A stretch of 64,000 nt of DNA from Lineus longissimus (taxonomy: Eukaryota; Nemertea; Pilidiophora; Heteronemertea; Lineidae), in assembly GCF_910592395.1 (NCBI RefSeq), contig NC_088322.1, positions 3,100,001 to 3,164,000 of the forward strand, given 5' to 3'. A program made the position numbers and the translations under genes. The notes beneath the pieces are model-generated. The model did no database searches. It was not told where the DNA came from and saw nothing but the letters and a program-made list of their open reading frames with translations. Positions 53,301-63,260 of this stretch are shown in pieces (position 1 is the first letter of the stretch; each line of letters begins with the position of its first letter).

Positions 53301-56300
53301 GGAAACAGAAACTGGTAGATGGCGTTTCAACAGAACCTGTCATACAAGTAAGTTATACAAGTAGAATATCAACTTTAATAGAAGGCTAGCTAAGGAGCAG
53401 TGTAACATGTATGCTAGACAAATATTTTTTAATATATTTCCATGTTTATTTCAGAAAAGTACACTTTCGGAACTGAAAGAGGTCAACCCAAATGGCAGAT
53501 TTTGGCTGAAAGCAGATGGTGTTGATGTGAAGCCTGCCCTCCAAGAATCCATGCGAGGAGTATGGAATGGTGATTCGGATCTTGGTGATGGGAAGCTGCA
53601 GGCCCTTCGGGAGGTGTATGATAATCGAAAGAAGGAAATCAAGGACGCCGTGCATACGAGTACATCCAGCACCACGCTTGAACCCACCCTGAGACAAGTT
53701 GAGAAAGATCTTGATGATGATAAGGACTTCCTTAGCACTGGTTTGGAGGGGGCAATCAAAACCTTCACATCCAAGTCGCGTGCTCAGAACACTCCAGAAG
53801 AAGCATTGAAAGGTGCCCATTGGGAGGTAGTGGAGTTCACCACCCTACTGACGCAGTGTCAAGAATTTCTGAGCCATATTCATAAGTTGCTTGGGCGTCT
53901 AGCATCAGAGAGCATAACACATGGTATGGCGAGGGATGATTTAAGGAGCATTGATGTGAAGTACACACAGTACTTAAAAAATATATTCAAGAAGAAACGC
54001 CAGCCTCCTGCATCACATGTCCTTGTGTTCATGGCATCAGATGAACGACGTAATAAGAAGCCATATGCTGCACCGGTTCAGTTCGTGCCGTACCACTCCA
54101 TCCGCGACCAGTACATAAGGGACTTTACCAAGCAGATTAAGTTGGATATGGCTTCTCATGGATTAAATGTAGTTGGTAAGTGTTTGTGAGAGTTAAAATT
54201 TTCATAGCTAGTTGTGATTCAAACTGATTTCACTTTGAATTAAAGTATGCTTAAAGTTTTGCTTGGTTTTCAAAAAAATATGATGCTAATGGCAATTGAA
54301 CAGAATCTGTTTTGGGCTGTTGTTATTTGAAATGTTTAATGTTTTTGATTTGTCTTCAGGAACAGTAACTGATGGCGGGTTTTGTTCCCTGCGGTCGATG
54401 GGAGAGACAAGACCACTCCATGTCTGGCAGCTTGTACATGATGCCAAGCTTGCAGTTTCCAAGATGAAGAAAACAACACTTCGCGATACCCTCATCCCAA
54501 CTAATGGTTTGTATAACTACACTTTTGTTTTTGAGAAGTAATCACTACGCATAATTGCCATGAAATGCCAATGATAACAAGAGGCCCAAGGGCCTGGCGC
54601 TCAGCTGAGTTAATATCATTAATATCTTCCCGGTGTTTAGTTCATTATGCATGAAAATGGCATGCTCCAAGGTATTTGATATCCTTTTGCGTTCACTACG
54701 GTACCAATGTTTTTGGTTGACATAATTATGCCACTGTTGGAACATTCTCATGGTTTATGGTATGCACCTGTTGATGGGCCATATGAATAAAAACTAGCAT
54801 AAGCTTTTACTCCAGATTTTGAAGTATTTAGTATGCTTCAAAAATTGGAACAGTTTAGTTCTTGTGAAAGCAAAGGATTTTTAGAAATCAGTATTTGCTA
54901 CCAAAACAAGTAAATGCTAGACTACATATGAACGAAAATGTAGGATGAACCTTTTACTTGGTAGTATAAATGTATTTTCTTGGAACCATGTAGCCTTTAA
55001 AAGTCGAAGTGAATGGTTGGTTGTTCCTCTTTGCCGGACTGCATTCACATTTTGTTTGGTGGACATGTCATGCAAGAATTGGTCAAACCATACATCCATT
55101 TATGGAGAATCAGAGTGCATGGATTCCGAGTCATTAAAAATGTCTAAAGAATTATTCTTGGGTCATGAAGGGAAACCTGCGTTGTTTAGTATGAAAGTGA
55201 AAAATATGACAGAGTTAAGAAAATTATGTTTTATTGAACCATAGTAAGTTTTGATTGTCTGCTTGGCTCCTTGCCAGTTAAATAACATGTGACTATACAC
55301 AAAATAGAAAACTTTGGTGGAAATTGTAAATCATTTTTTTATCTATCAGGGGAAACAAGCTGATGATGATCAAGTAAATCATTCATGAGAAATCGTTTTG
55401 TTGCTGAAGCTTGCATGACGAAGTTAATGCTAAACCTTTTCTTGTGCTCTACTGCGCCACCGTAGTTTTCTATTTAGACCAGCGATGACGTCATTTCTGG
55501 TGATTCCCTACGCTAGTATGCAATGTATTTTTTCAGCGCTGACAGTTGCCGAAGAGAGTGCCGTAGCTCCCTCAATTTCCAATCAATTTTTATGGGAGTG
55601 ACATTATTGTATTGCTTAGAATGTCTACTTTTTACTCATGAAAGAATCGTAGAACTAAAACTTAATAGGCGAACAGAATCATGCCGATTCACTGCACATA
55701 CTGTGGGAATTCTCCACTTCAAAATACATCGGCGTTGTCATCGCGAATAACAGAGCATGCACTTCCGATATCGTTTTCACAGAAATGTGGCCAAATTTTC
55801 AAGAACTAATTTCTGAAAGTAGTCCCTGAAGACCTTACGACTACCACTGAAACGAACTGGTGATAATATCGCCTAACAGACTACCGTAGTACTAGCCCGT
55901 AGCCAGGTAGCGGGCCATCGTCATCGAGCCGAGTGTCATTGAGCTCCAAGATTATAGCACATGGATCGAGTAAACACCATGCCGCCATTTTGTCTCCGCT
56001 TCGGTATTTCGTAGGCCGCTAAAATGCACCTTCTCAATTAAAACCAACATAATAAGGCCTCACATCGTTGATTGAATAGGAACACCACACAAAACACAAT
56101 AAAGTGGGGGTACAATCGATTACGAAGCTGAAGTGAACAGCGATTTATTCCTGGAGCTACTGCTGCTTTTTTGTGTAGCTGCCATGTTTTGAGAACTGGC
56201 AAATAGGAGACTTCATTGATGGCTGACGTCATCGGGCGGGTATTTGAATCAGCAGAAATAATTAAAAGGCAGGTAGCGCCCTCTCCTGTTAAAATTTTGA

Positions 56301-58726
56301 ACTTTTTCTCAATAAAATGGTTTTTCAAGAATTTTATCTTAATATTAAAGCATATTTCGACTAATTCTGCTGCTCCTAGGCCAATATAGGCCAGTTTCCT
56401 TCATGCGCTCTCGCTCGCAGGAAGTAGGTCGAATGGCGACAAATTTTGTTTTGAAAGTAGAGTTTGACCAGAAGTATCCAGAAATGCAAAATTGAAGTCT
56501 CTAGGTCTTACGGTTACAAAATGTGCACCATGGGTTTAACGGACGGACGGACAGACGGACGGACTGACAGACGGACGCCACTGAGCAGCTTGTTTGACAA
56601 GCTCAGCTGACTTTGTCAGCTGAGCTAAAAATGCCTGGAGTAGCTGAACTGGATTGTGACAGCTTTGTTTGCTTTGTTGCAGTTGTTGAAAACGGCGTCC
56701 CACTCATGGTGAAAGAAAATGAAGTTGTGCCACTGGCCCTGAAGCTGCAGTTGTTCGCTCTCATTCACCAAAATGGCGAGACTGTGGAGGACGCAATTGC
56801 TGAAGTGCGTGAGCAACTTGTGCCTGATGGATATGTTCCCCAGTTGTGAAAGGCAAATTGTCCTGAGACACATATCGATAAGCTACGTAGCATATTGGCA
56901 ACAATGTACTTCAGGTAAGCATCTTTTAAACTGTAAAAGTCTTGTTGTGCACCTGTTCTGTTGGTTAAAAGCCAAGAACTGTAAAAGATAAGGTGTAAAT
57001 CTCTTGTGATTCAGGTTCAGGACTCCAGCCTGGGAACAACGCCAGATAAGGACACGCCATTCTGTGACATCGATTGTACATCTTTGTATTTGGTTTAGTG
57101 AAATAATATATCTAGTTGAGGAAACCTGACTTAAGTCTTCTATAAACTTTTGAGCTATTTCCCCCCCCCCCCCATAATATTTGGTATTTTATGATGACAT
57201 TTCAACAATTTTCATTTCATTTCAGGCATTCCATCGAGTCCTGGTCACAGCAAGGGGTTGATTTTCGACATCATCTATATGTACCCGAGGTTGACCCTTC
57301 CACAAACATGGTACATCATGAAAGGGCTGACCACTGCCACCTGCTGAAGCGAGTTGCAAACCACACACGAGAAGGGAGGTACGAAGCATTGGACCTTGAT
57401 GGATTCGACAAGGCAATGCTGAGTCCAACAACTGGATTGACGCAGGTGGCATTGGTTGGCAAGAGGAAGCAGTCCGTAACAGATGCTGAGAAGTTGCTAT
57501 CGCATCGTGTTGCAGACTTTATGTACGACGAAGGATTCCTCGACGCAGCTGCATTTGTAAAAGTGTACGCCAGGTGGCACGAGGCTAGTGACGGGAGAGG
57601 TCTATCCCAGCTACAATGCTGCAGATACAACTACCAAACGCTAAATTATCTGCTAGATGAATTGATGCCATGGCACAGAGCGGTCTATGACTTTGCAACC
57701 ATTGATATCAATCGGTGAGAATCTTTGTTTTCTTGAAGGTTTTCTCCCAATACTGTAAACATGCTTGGCTGCTTTTCAATTGCATCTTTTGTTTGGTCAA
57801 AATCAGGTCAAGTTAGGTTGCTGTGTTTATAATTTACTTGGATTTAGTATCTCTGAATTTTACTTAACAATTTCCAGGCCATGGGGTACAGTCAGGGGAC
57901 TCTCTCGGGAAACTCTTGTGGAGATCACAACCAACATAGAGTCGCAGGAATATCGCCGTCTTGAGAACAATGAAATAGGGTACAGTGAACACCCTCGAGC
58001 TGGTACCACTGATGACGTAGAGGCGTTGTTTTCGATCTGCCATCGCCACCTAGGAGATCATTTCACGCTGCAGGATTTCAAGCACAGATGGTTTAAGATA
58101 GTCAAGTAAGGAAGTTTATCAATAGAACTCAACGCTACTAAGAATCAATAGAGACTAGTCTTTATTGATTCTTGATGCTACTTTGTGGTTTTTGACAATT
58201 GGTGAATTCTTACTTGTAAGCATTTAAAGACTATCATTTTTCAAAAGCTTAGCCAATGACATCACTGGTCACCGCCTCCCAACAATCACTCGGTGAAGGT
58301 GGCGACCATTGTGGTGCCCTGGTACAGTGTAGATATCTACTTCAGAAGTCTGTTGGCTATATGACACTTTATGTCATAGAATCATTATTGAAATTGTTCT
58401 AAAAATTATCCTTCAGTGAGCTCAACAAAAGAATGGATGACAGGCTGCCATTCTATTACTGGACACTCAATGAGCGGTTCACATTGGAACAGGAGAGTTT
58501 TGACTTGCGGCCAGACTTCGATGAAGACAATGTAGAAGCGCGCCACCACCCTCTGAGGCTGCATCGTCTCAAATTGTCATCAAGAGAAGACAGTGCCATA
58601 TTCACAGCTGGCAGATCGTTTCTTCCGGTCAAGAATCGTCCATCTGTCAGGCAGAGATTCCATCGCTTGGAGGTCGGACTCCCTCCAGTACCTGAGGACC
58701 AGCAATTACAACTACCAAATGTTTGA
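50396..58726 (+). CDS. Multi-exon transposon-style protein with Myb/SANT-like region
   Basis: Exons 50,396-50,662; 51,080-51,222; 51,456-51,561; 52,187-52,785; 52,934-53,065; 53,258-53,347; 53,455-54,175; 54,360-54,506; about 56,632-56,914; 57,226-57,714; 57,878-58,105; 58,417-58,726. Phases agree wherever both sides are clear. Exons 2-4 form a tryptophan-spaced Myb/SANT-like helix set (G-E-W-S-Q-A-E, E-W-P-M-M, Y-W-T-E-A-A). Exon 7 has G-V-D-V-K-P-A-L-Q-E-S-M-R-G-V-W-N-G-D and V-F-M-A-S-D-E-R-R-N-K-K-P-Y. Exons 10-12 have H-E-R-A-D-H, S-D-G-R-G-L-S, H-P-R-A-G-T-T-D-D-V-E and L-P-F-Y-Y-W. Similar proteins occur in many copies in cnidarian, amphioxus and fish genomes, which suggests a transposon gene, but I cannot name it. 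A TGA at 56,846-56,848 breaks exon 9. Confidence 0.65.
54575..56631. mobile_element. Probable non-autonomous repeat in intron 8
   Basis: The left side begins ACAAGAGGCCCAAGGGCC followed by GCTCAGCTGAG; the right side ends with a (GACG)n-like run (about 56,537-56,578) and AAGCTCAGCTGA...GTCAGCTGAGCT. The shared CTCAGCTGA words and GC-rich ends suggest an inserted element of about 2 kb without coding capacity. Exact ends and class are unclear, and its right edge may overlap the acceptor of exon 9. Confidence 0.5.
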
Positions 58727-59047
58727 ACTATATACACTGGCATATATCTGTTGGTTGACCGTCCTCTTTCCTTTTAAAAGTCTGGTAACAGGACACCAGA
58801 CAGGCGCACCAAAGAAATGATAAAGACAACATTTCAAATCAAGCAAATAAACATTGATTATTTTGAAAAAATACAGTGCATGTATAATTGTTTGGCAATT
58901 TTGTAAGGAGAAACTCGAGTGACTTGGCCATCAGAATCAACTAGGGTACTTCACAAACTTTTGAATCATTTTTTCTAGTCCAATGCTGCCCTAAGACGTC
59001 ATGTAACTGTTAAATTAACTTCATTGATCAATCATTTACAAATCATC

Positions 59048-59772
59048 CTAGTCATCAGTGCTCATTGCCAAGTTCAATTTGTCTCCATAACTGTAACTGG
59101 TATCAGAAGAAGGCCATGGTCCTTTCTTCACTATCTCACAGTATCCTATAAAAACACAGTCATTTGCAGCAGGCACATATCTACGAATTATTTTGGTTAT
59201 TTTGATAGAATGAATTTCCGCCTTCTCGATAGCATTCGAAACTGCACGTATCCTGTCCTTTGGCACGTAGCCAATGAGCCGGAACTCTCCTTGGATTTGA
59301 ATTTTAATACCAAGTGCATTTTTATCCACAGGATTGTCAACTTCATTCTCAATTTTCGTCTCTACTTCCTTCCCACGGTGAAATTTTAATGCCTCCTGAC
59401 GTTCCTTCGTGAATGTTGATCCCTTTATCATAAATGTGATCGATCGGAATTCTTCTTCCTGCTCATCCTTGTCACTTAGACTTCCAGTGTCACTGACAAC
59501 CAGCTCACTCAAATCATCTTCAATGTCTGACATATCTGAACCAGAAGAATCGACCATAACAGTAGCCTGCTTTACTGCAACAGTTTTCCCTTCCACCATG
59601 CAATTGCAGCCATCCTCCAGATCGGCATTTGGCAGGCCAAATATTGGCTTGGCATGCTTGGTTCTCCTTTTAAGAATGGCCCAGGAGCACTAGGCAGAAT
59701 GTCGAAGTCGACAATCAGGACAGCTTGGCAGACGTCATCCTTGTCATCACCCACAGGTTTTTCACCAGCGAA
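59048..59772 (-). pseudogene. HIRAN-domain protein, minus strand, one frameshift
   Basis: Read right to left, an acceptor lies at 59,773-59,775 (CAG on the minus strand) and the frame runs through D-D-K-D-D-V-C-Q-A-V-L, shifts by one near 59,655, then continues F-G-L-P-N-A-D-L-E-D-G, an acidic serine-rich part and a HIRAN domain (about 59,130-59,380: E-V-E-T-K-I-E-N-E, N-P-V-D-K-N-A-L-G-I, I-G-Y-V-P-K-D). HIRAN folds bind 3' ends of single-stranded DNA, as in HLTF/Rad5, so a role in handling transposon ends or replication forks is possible. A 5' exon may lie at 60,324-60,369 (minus) with a GTATGT donor. Confidence 0.65.
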
Positions 59773-59775
59773 CTG

Positions 59776-60623
59776 AAATTAGAAATTAGTTATGTGGAAT
59801 GAAACAATGGGTTTGTGAACTCGCATGTCAACTGTCATTGAACATAATTTCTTTCACATGAAGCCTTGTAAGTCAATTAATATTGTATCAATTGATAGTG
59901 TTACATGTATCATGTATGATGTAGCAATCATTTGAATGATGACCAGAAGAATTGCTTATGGTTTGTAAATAAACTTTCAAATTGTCTTGTCGCAACAACT
60001 CTCGACTTCTTCAGTTACTCTGCTGTACCAAGTTCTTCATTTTTCAAATGGCAAATGCAGTCTCCTGACATGTCACTTCGGATTGAGGAGCTTGCCTTGC
60101 CCGGAGGGTACACAGTCTTCTGATCCAAAGGCAAGTGAAGTGAAGTTGTTTTTTAGTGTACATGTATGTATGTAGATCTATGTACATTGCATGTGTGTAT
60201 AACAAACAACAGGAAAAACCCGAGATTTCACCAACTACCAACTTGGAGGATTGATTCTATAAGTTCTGTAGAACAATCATAGCATATAAAGGCAAATATA
60301 TTTGAAATAATCGTTTTACATACCAATAAATCGTAGGAACTTGTCACTTTGATTAGAGATGGGGTCCATTGTTTTCCAATATTTCGTAATTTTTCGGTCA
60401 CGGAAAACAGCACAAGATAGCGGGTAAACAGACTATCTGAATAAGATAAAATAAAGGTAATTTTTTAAGTAAAATGAGTATTCGGGTGAACTTCATTCCA
60501 CCAGCAGGGACATCCTGATGATATCAGGCGTTTTTACCGCCCAGAGGTAGGAGGGGCGATAAAAAAGGATGCAGCCGGGAAGACTATTTGTCAAATGAAG
60601 ACGTCGCTATCTTGAATGGAGTA
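59776..60623. other. Right inner flank of the giant transposon
   Basis: AT-rich. It holds the putative first exon and introns of the HIRAN gene on the minus strand; otherwise nothing is recognised. Confidence 0.4.
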
Positions 60624-60624
60624 C

Positions 60625-60855
60625 AAAAATCGATCTTAACTTGAGACAAAATTGTCTTGAACCGTTTGTCCCCATGGGCAAGATTCGTTTGTCTCAACTG
60701 GAGATAAAAGAGTCTTGAAATTGAATCGAGATAAAAGAGTCTCGATTCGAGAGGCAGACCTTCAAGACTCTTCTTATCTCCACTTGAGACCAACTAATCT
60801 TGCCCTGGGGACAAACGGTTCAAGACAATTTTGTTTCAAGTTAAGATCGATTTTT
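60625..60855. repeat. Foldback at the right end of the giant transposon
   Basis: An arm of about 100 bp starting AAAAATCGATCTTAACTTGA at 60,625 is repeated in inverted orientation ending at 60,855 (blocks CAAAATTGTCTTGAACCG, TTTGTCCCC and GGGCAAGATT are shared). A further small hairpin (GAATCGAGA/TCTCGATTC) sits in the centre. The outer arm contains the terminal inverted repeat itself, so the right end can fold into a cruciform with an internal copy of the terminus. Confidence 0.85.
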
Positions 60856-60864
60856 CTTTCTGTG
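60843..60864 (-). repeat. Right terminal inverted repeat of the giant transposon
   Basis: Inverted copy of the left end: reads CACAG, AAAGAAAAA, TCGATCTT on the minus strand. It is followed by AA and the resumed LINE frame. Confidence 0.85.
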
Positions 60865-63003
60865 AAGGTCTGAAGAATAAAATAGCGGATAAGTCTTTTT
60901 TGGAGTATATAAGTAAATTCAATATATTTGGATTAACGGAAACTTTGTGTGTAGACGCAGATGACCCTTGTCTTTATTCTGATAACTATATTAGTTTTGT
61001 AGCAGTCGCAACTGAGTCAAAAAAGGAGGGCCGACCCATGGGCGGTGTGGTCGTTGGTGTGAAAAAACAGTTTGCAAATTATGTATCACGAATTCATGTC
61101 CAAACGAGGAACACGGTTGTACTGAGGATTTCAAAAGCTTTGTTAGGCGCCGATAAAGACATTATCTTTGTGTGTACATACATTCCCCCACCAGGTTCTC
61201 CTGCATTGAATGACGTAACTGGTAGTGGGATTGAACTCATAGAGGATAGCCTCACATTATCCGGTGTGGTGTTAGACCAAGTATTCCTTTTATTAGCCGG
61301 GGACCTTAATGCGCGCACCGCAGACCTACTTGACTATGAAATTGACCACGAGGATTTTAACGAGTCACTGATAAATGTCTTTATTGAAACGGCACGCGTC
61401 TCGCAAGATAATGTTACCAACCGCAGAGGAAGAGACTTACTCACCTTTTGCAAAAACTACGGTGTACAAATTATAAACGGGCGAATCGGAAATGATGCTG
61501 GTATAGGTAATTTTACATTTATTGGAGGAAATGGTAAAAGCGTCATAGATTATTTTATCACTTCACCACAGCTGTTTGCAAAGATTGCGGACTTTTCTAT
61601 CGAGGCGAACGTTGATTCATCACACATGCCTTTGGTCGCTGTATTTCATGGTACGCCTCATAGAGAGACTGTGGTCAAAGAACGATTACCTAGGCCTATT
61701 ACAAACCAACACAGGTTTGTGTGGCGTGAAAATTCTGAAGAACTCTTTGTTCGCGTGTTACAGTCCGAAGCTTGAGCAAATGGTCTACAGGAAACTATGT
61801 TATGCTTAGAAAACATAGGTGTCGATATGGAGCCTGAGGCCTGCATTGACAAAGCCGTTAGTTTATGAACTAAGGTACTATGCGACGCTGGTGAGTGCTG
61901 TAAAAAGGCGGCTGGGCGTAATCTTTATATTCCGCGAAAATCATGGTTTGATAAAGACTGCAAAGAATTGAAGAAACATTGTAGCGTGTTACTTCGTCGC
62001 TTCCGAGGTAGTCGGTCAGATGTCGATTTCCTCTCTTATAGGAGATCGCGTACCGAATTCAAAACATTGTGTAAGGCTCGAAAGCATAGATGGCAGGCGA
62101 TGAATGCAAATAGGCTTGAGCAAACGTGCAATGAAGTGAATTCAAAGTCATTTTGGACATTGCTAAAAAGTACAAATGCGTCACAGAAAAGAAGTCCAGA
62201 TATAAACATTGAAAATTGGCAGAGTCATTTTGAACAGTTACTCAATGTCGATGAAAATGGAAATGAAAGGGACCCAGTAGAAATTCCGCATGTAAACACT
62301 AATCACGAACTACCCAACGTGTTAGTTGCTGAAATATGTAGCTCACCAATTACGGAGGAAGAGGTGGACCGTGAAGTTACTTCCCTCAAAGCAGGGAAAG
62401 CGTCTGGACCGGATATGATTATACCTGAATTTATAAAAGTTGGTAAACTGTGTACACTGACTGTGTTGACTAGACTATTGAATGTTGCCTTTGATGTTGG
62501 ATACTTTCCGATAGAATGGAGTAAGTCCATTGTGGTCCCGCTTTTCAAAAAAGGAGATACATCCAAACTAGACAACTATCGAGGTATATCCCTATCAAGT
62601 ATTGTGAGTAAAGTGTACACGAAGGTCTTAAACAGTAGATTAAGATTCTGGGCTGATGCCACAGACGTCATATCAGAGGCACAGGCACTTTTCAGAAGGA
62701 ACTATAGCACTATCGATAATGTCTTTACTTTGCATACTTTAATACATAGAAATGTAGCAAAAACAAAGGGTAGATTCTACTGTGCATTTCTAGACTTTTC
62801 AAAAGCGTTTGACTATGTAGATAGAGATAAACTGTTAATGATGCTGGAGATGAAAGGTGTCAACGGAAAACTTTTACAAGCGATTAAGGCAGTGTACAGA
62901 TGTGTACAGTCATGCGTACGAGTGGGTCAGCAGTGTTCTGAATACTTTAACTGTACAATTGGTGTGAAACAGGGCTGTATTCTAAGCCCACTGCTGTTCT
63001 CAT
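60865..63003 (+). pseudogene. 2A-LINE ORF2 continued: endonuclease and RT, cut off in the palm
   Basis: This continues the ORF2 begun at 34,187-34,210. Endonuclease motifs: F-G-L-T-E-T (catalytic Glu), Y-I-P-P-P-G, L-L-A-G-D-L-N-A-R, S-V-I-D-Y-F-I-T-S; the usual S-D-H reads S-S-H-M-P-L here. Stops occur at 61,773-61,775 and 61,866-61,868 in the same frame. RT: G-K-A-S-G-P-D-M-I-I-P, R-G-I-S-L-S-S-I-V-S-K, A-F-L-D-F-S-K-A-F-D-Y-V and G-V-K-Q-G-C-I-L-S-P-L-L-F-S. The sequence then changes abruptly near 63,003, before the F-A-D-D motif, so the C-terminal half is missing from the window. Confidence 0.85.
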
Positions 63004-63260
63004 TCACCTGATTCATACATAGTTAAATGGTAAGCAGTACTCTCTTAGTTTGGTTAGTTATCGGTGGTCAGCAAGTAACTATTGCTAACTTACATGCTCG
63101 AGTTAACTATTCTCTTATGGGCAGCGGTAACTACTGTTAGAACGTCCTTATACATGCTCAAGTTAACTATTCTCTTATGGGCAGCGGTAACTAGTCGATC
63201 ATAACTATTATCCTGGTCACCACCAATACTAAATAAATTAACTCTCCACATAATCACGTT
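63004..63260. repeat. Short repeat-rich insert breaking the LINE
   Basis: A 42-bp unit (TACATGCTC.AGTTAACTAT ... GGGCAGCGGTAACT) occurs at 63,091-63,132 and 63,151-63,192, period 60, one mismatch. Loosely inverted GGTGGTCA/TGGTCACCACC words lie on both sides (about 63,064 and 63,216). This may be the left end of a further insertion into the LINE. Confidence 0.55.

Larger units (their letters stand above)
34211..60864 (+). mobile_element. Giant 26.65-kb CACAG-ended DNA transposon with several genes
   Basis: It begins CACAGAAA...ATCGATCTT at 34,211 and ends in the inverted copy at 60,864 (22 bp, one mismatch). AA flanks both sides, a 2-bp duplication. The host LINE endonuclease reads W-N-V-E up to the left end and G-L-K-N-K-I from the right end in the same frame once one AA is counted. 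Inside are a CACTA/EnSpm-like transposase gene, a PB1/SAMD3-like gene, a long Myb/SANT-like gene and a HIRAN gene, plus younger nested insertions totalling about 10 kb. CACTA-superfamily elements start with CACTR-like words and duplicate 2-3 bp, which fits but does not prove membership. Confidence 0.85.

Noticed and set aside
60605-60864. Right-end foldback as an independent MITE insertion rather than the end of the giant element
   Set aside because: Its left edge lacks the CACAG start and any AA duplication, while its right edge shares the exact terminus and LINE junction with 34,211.
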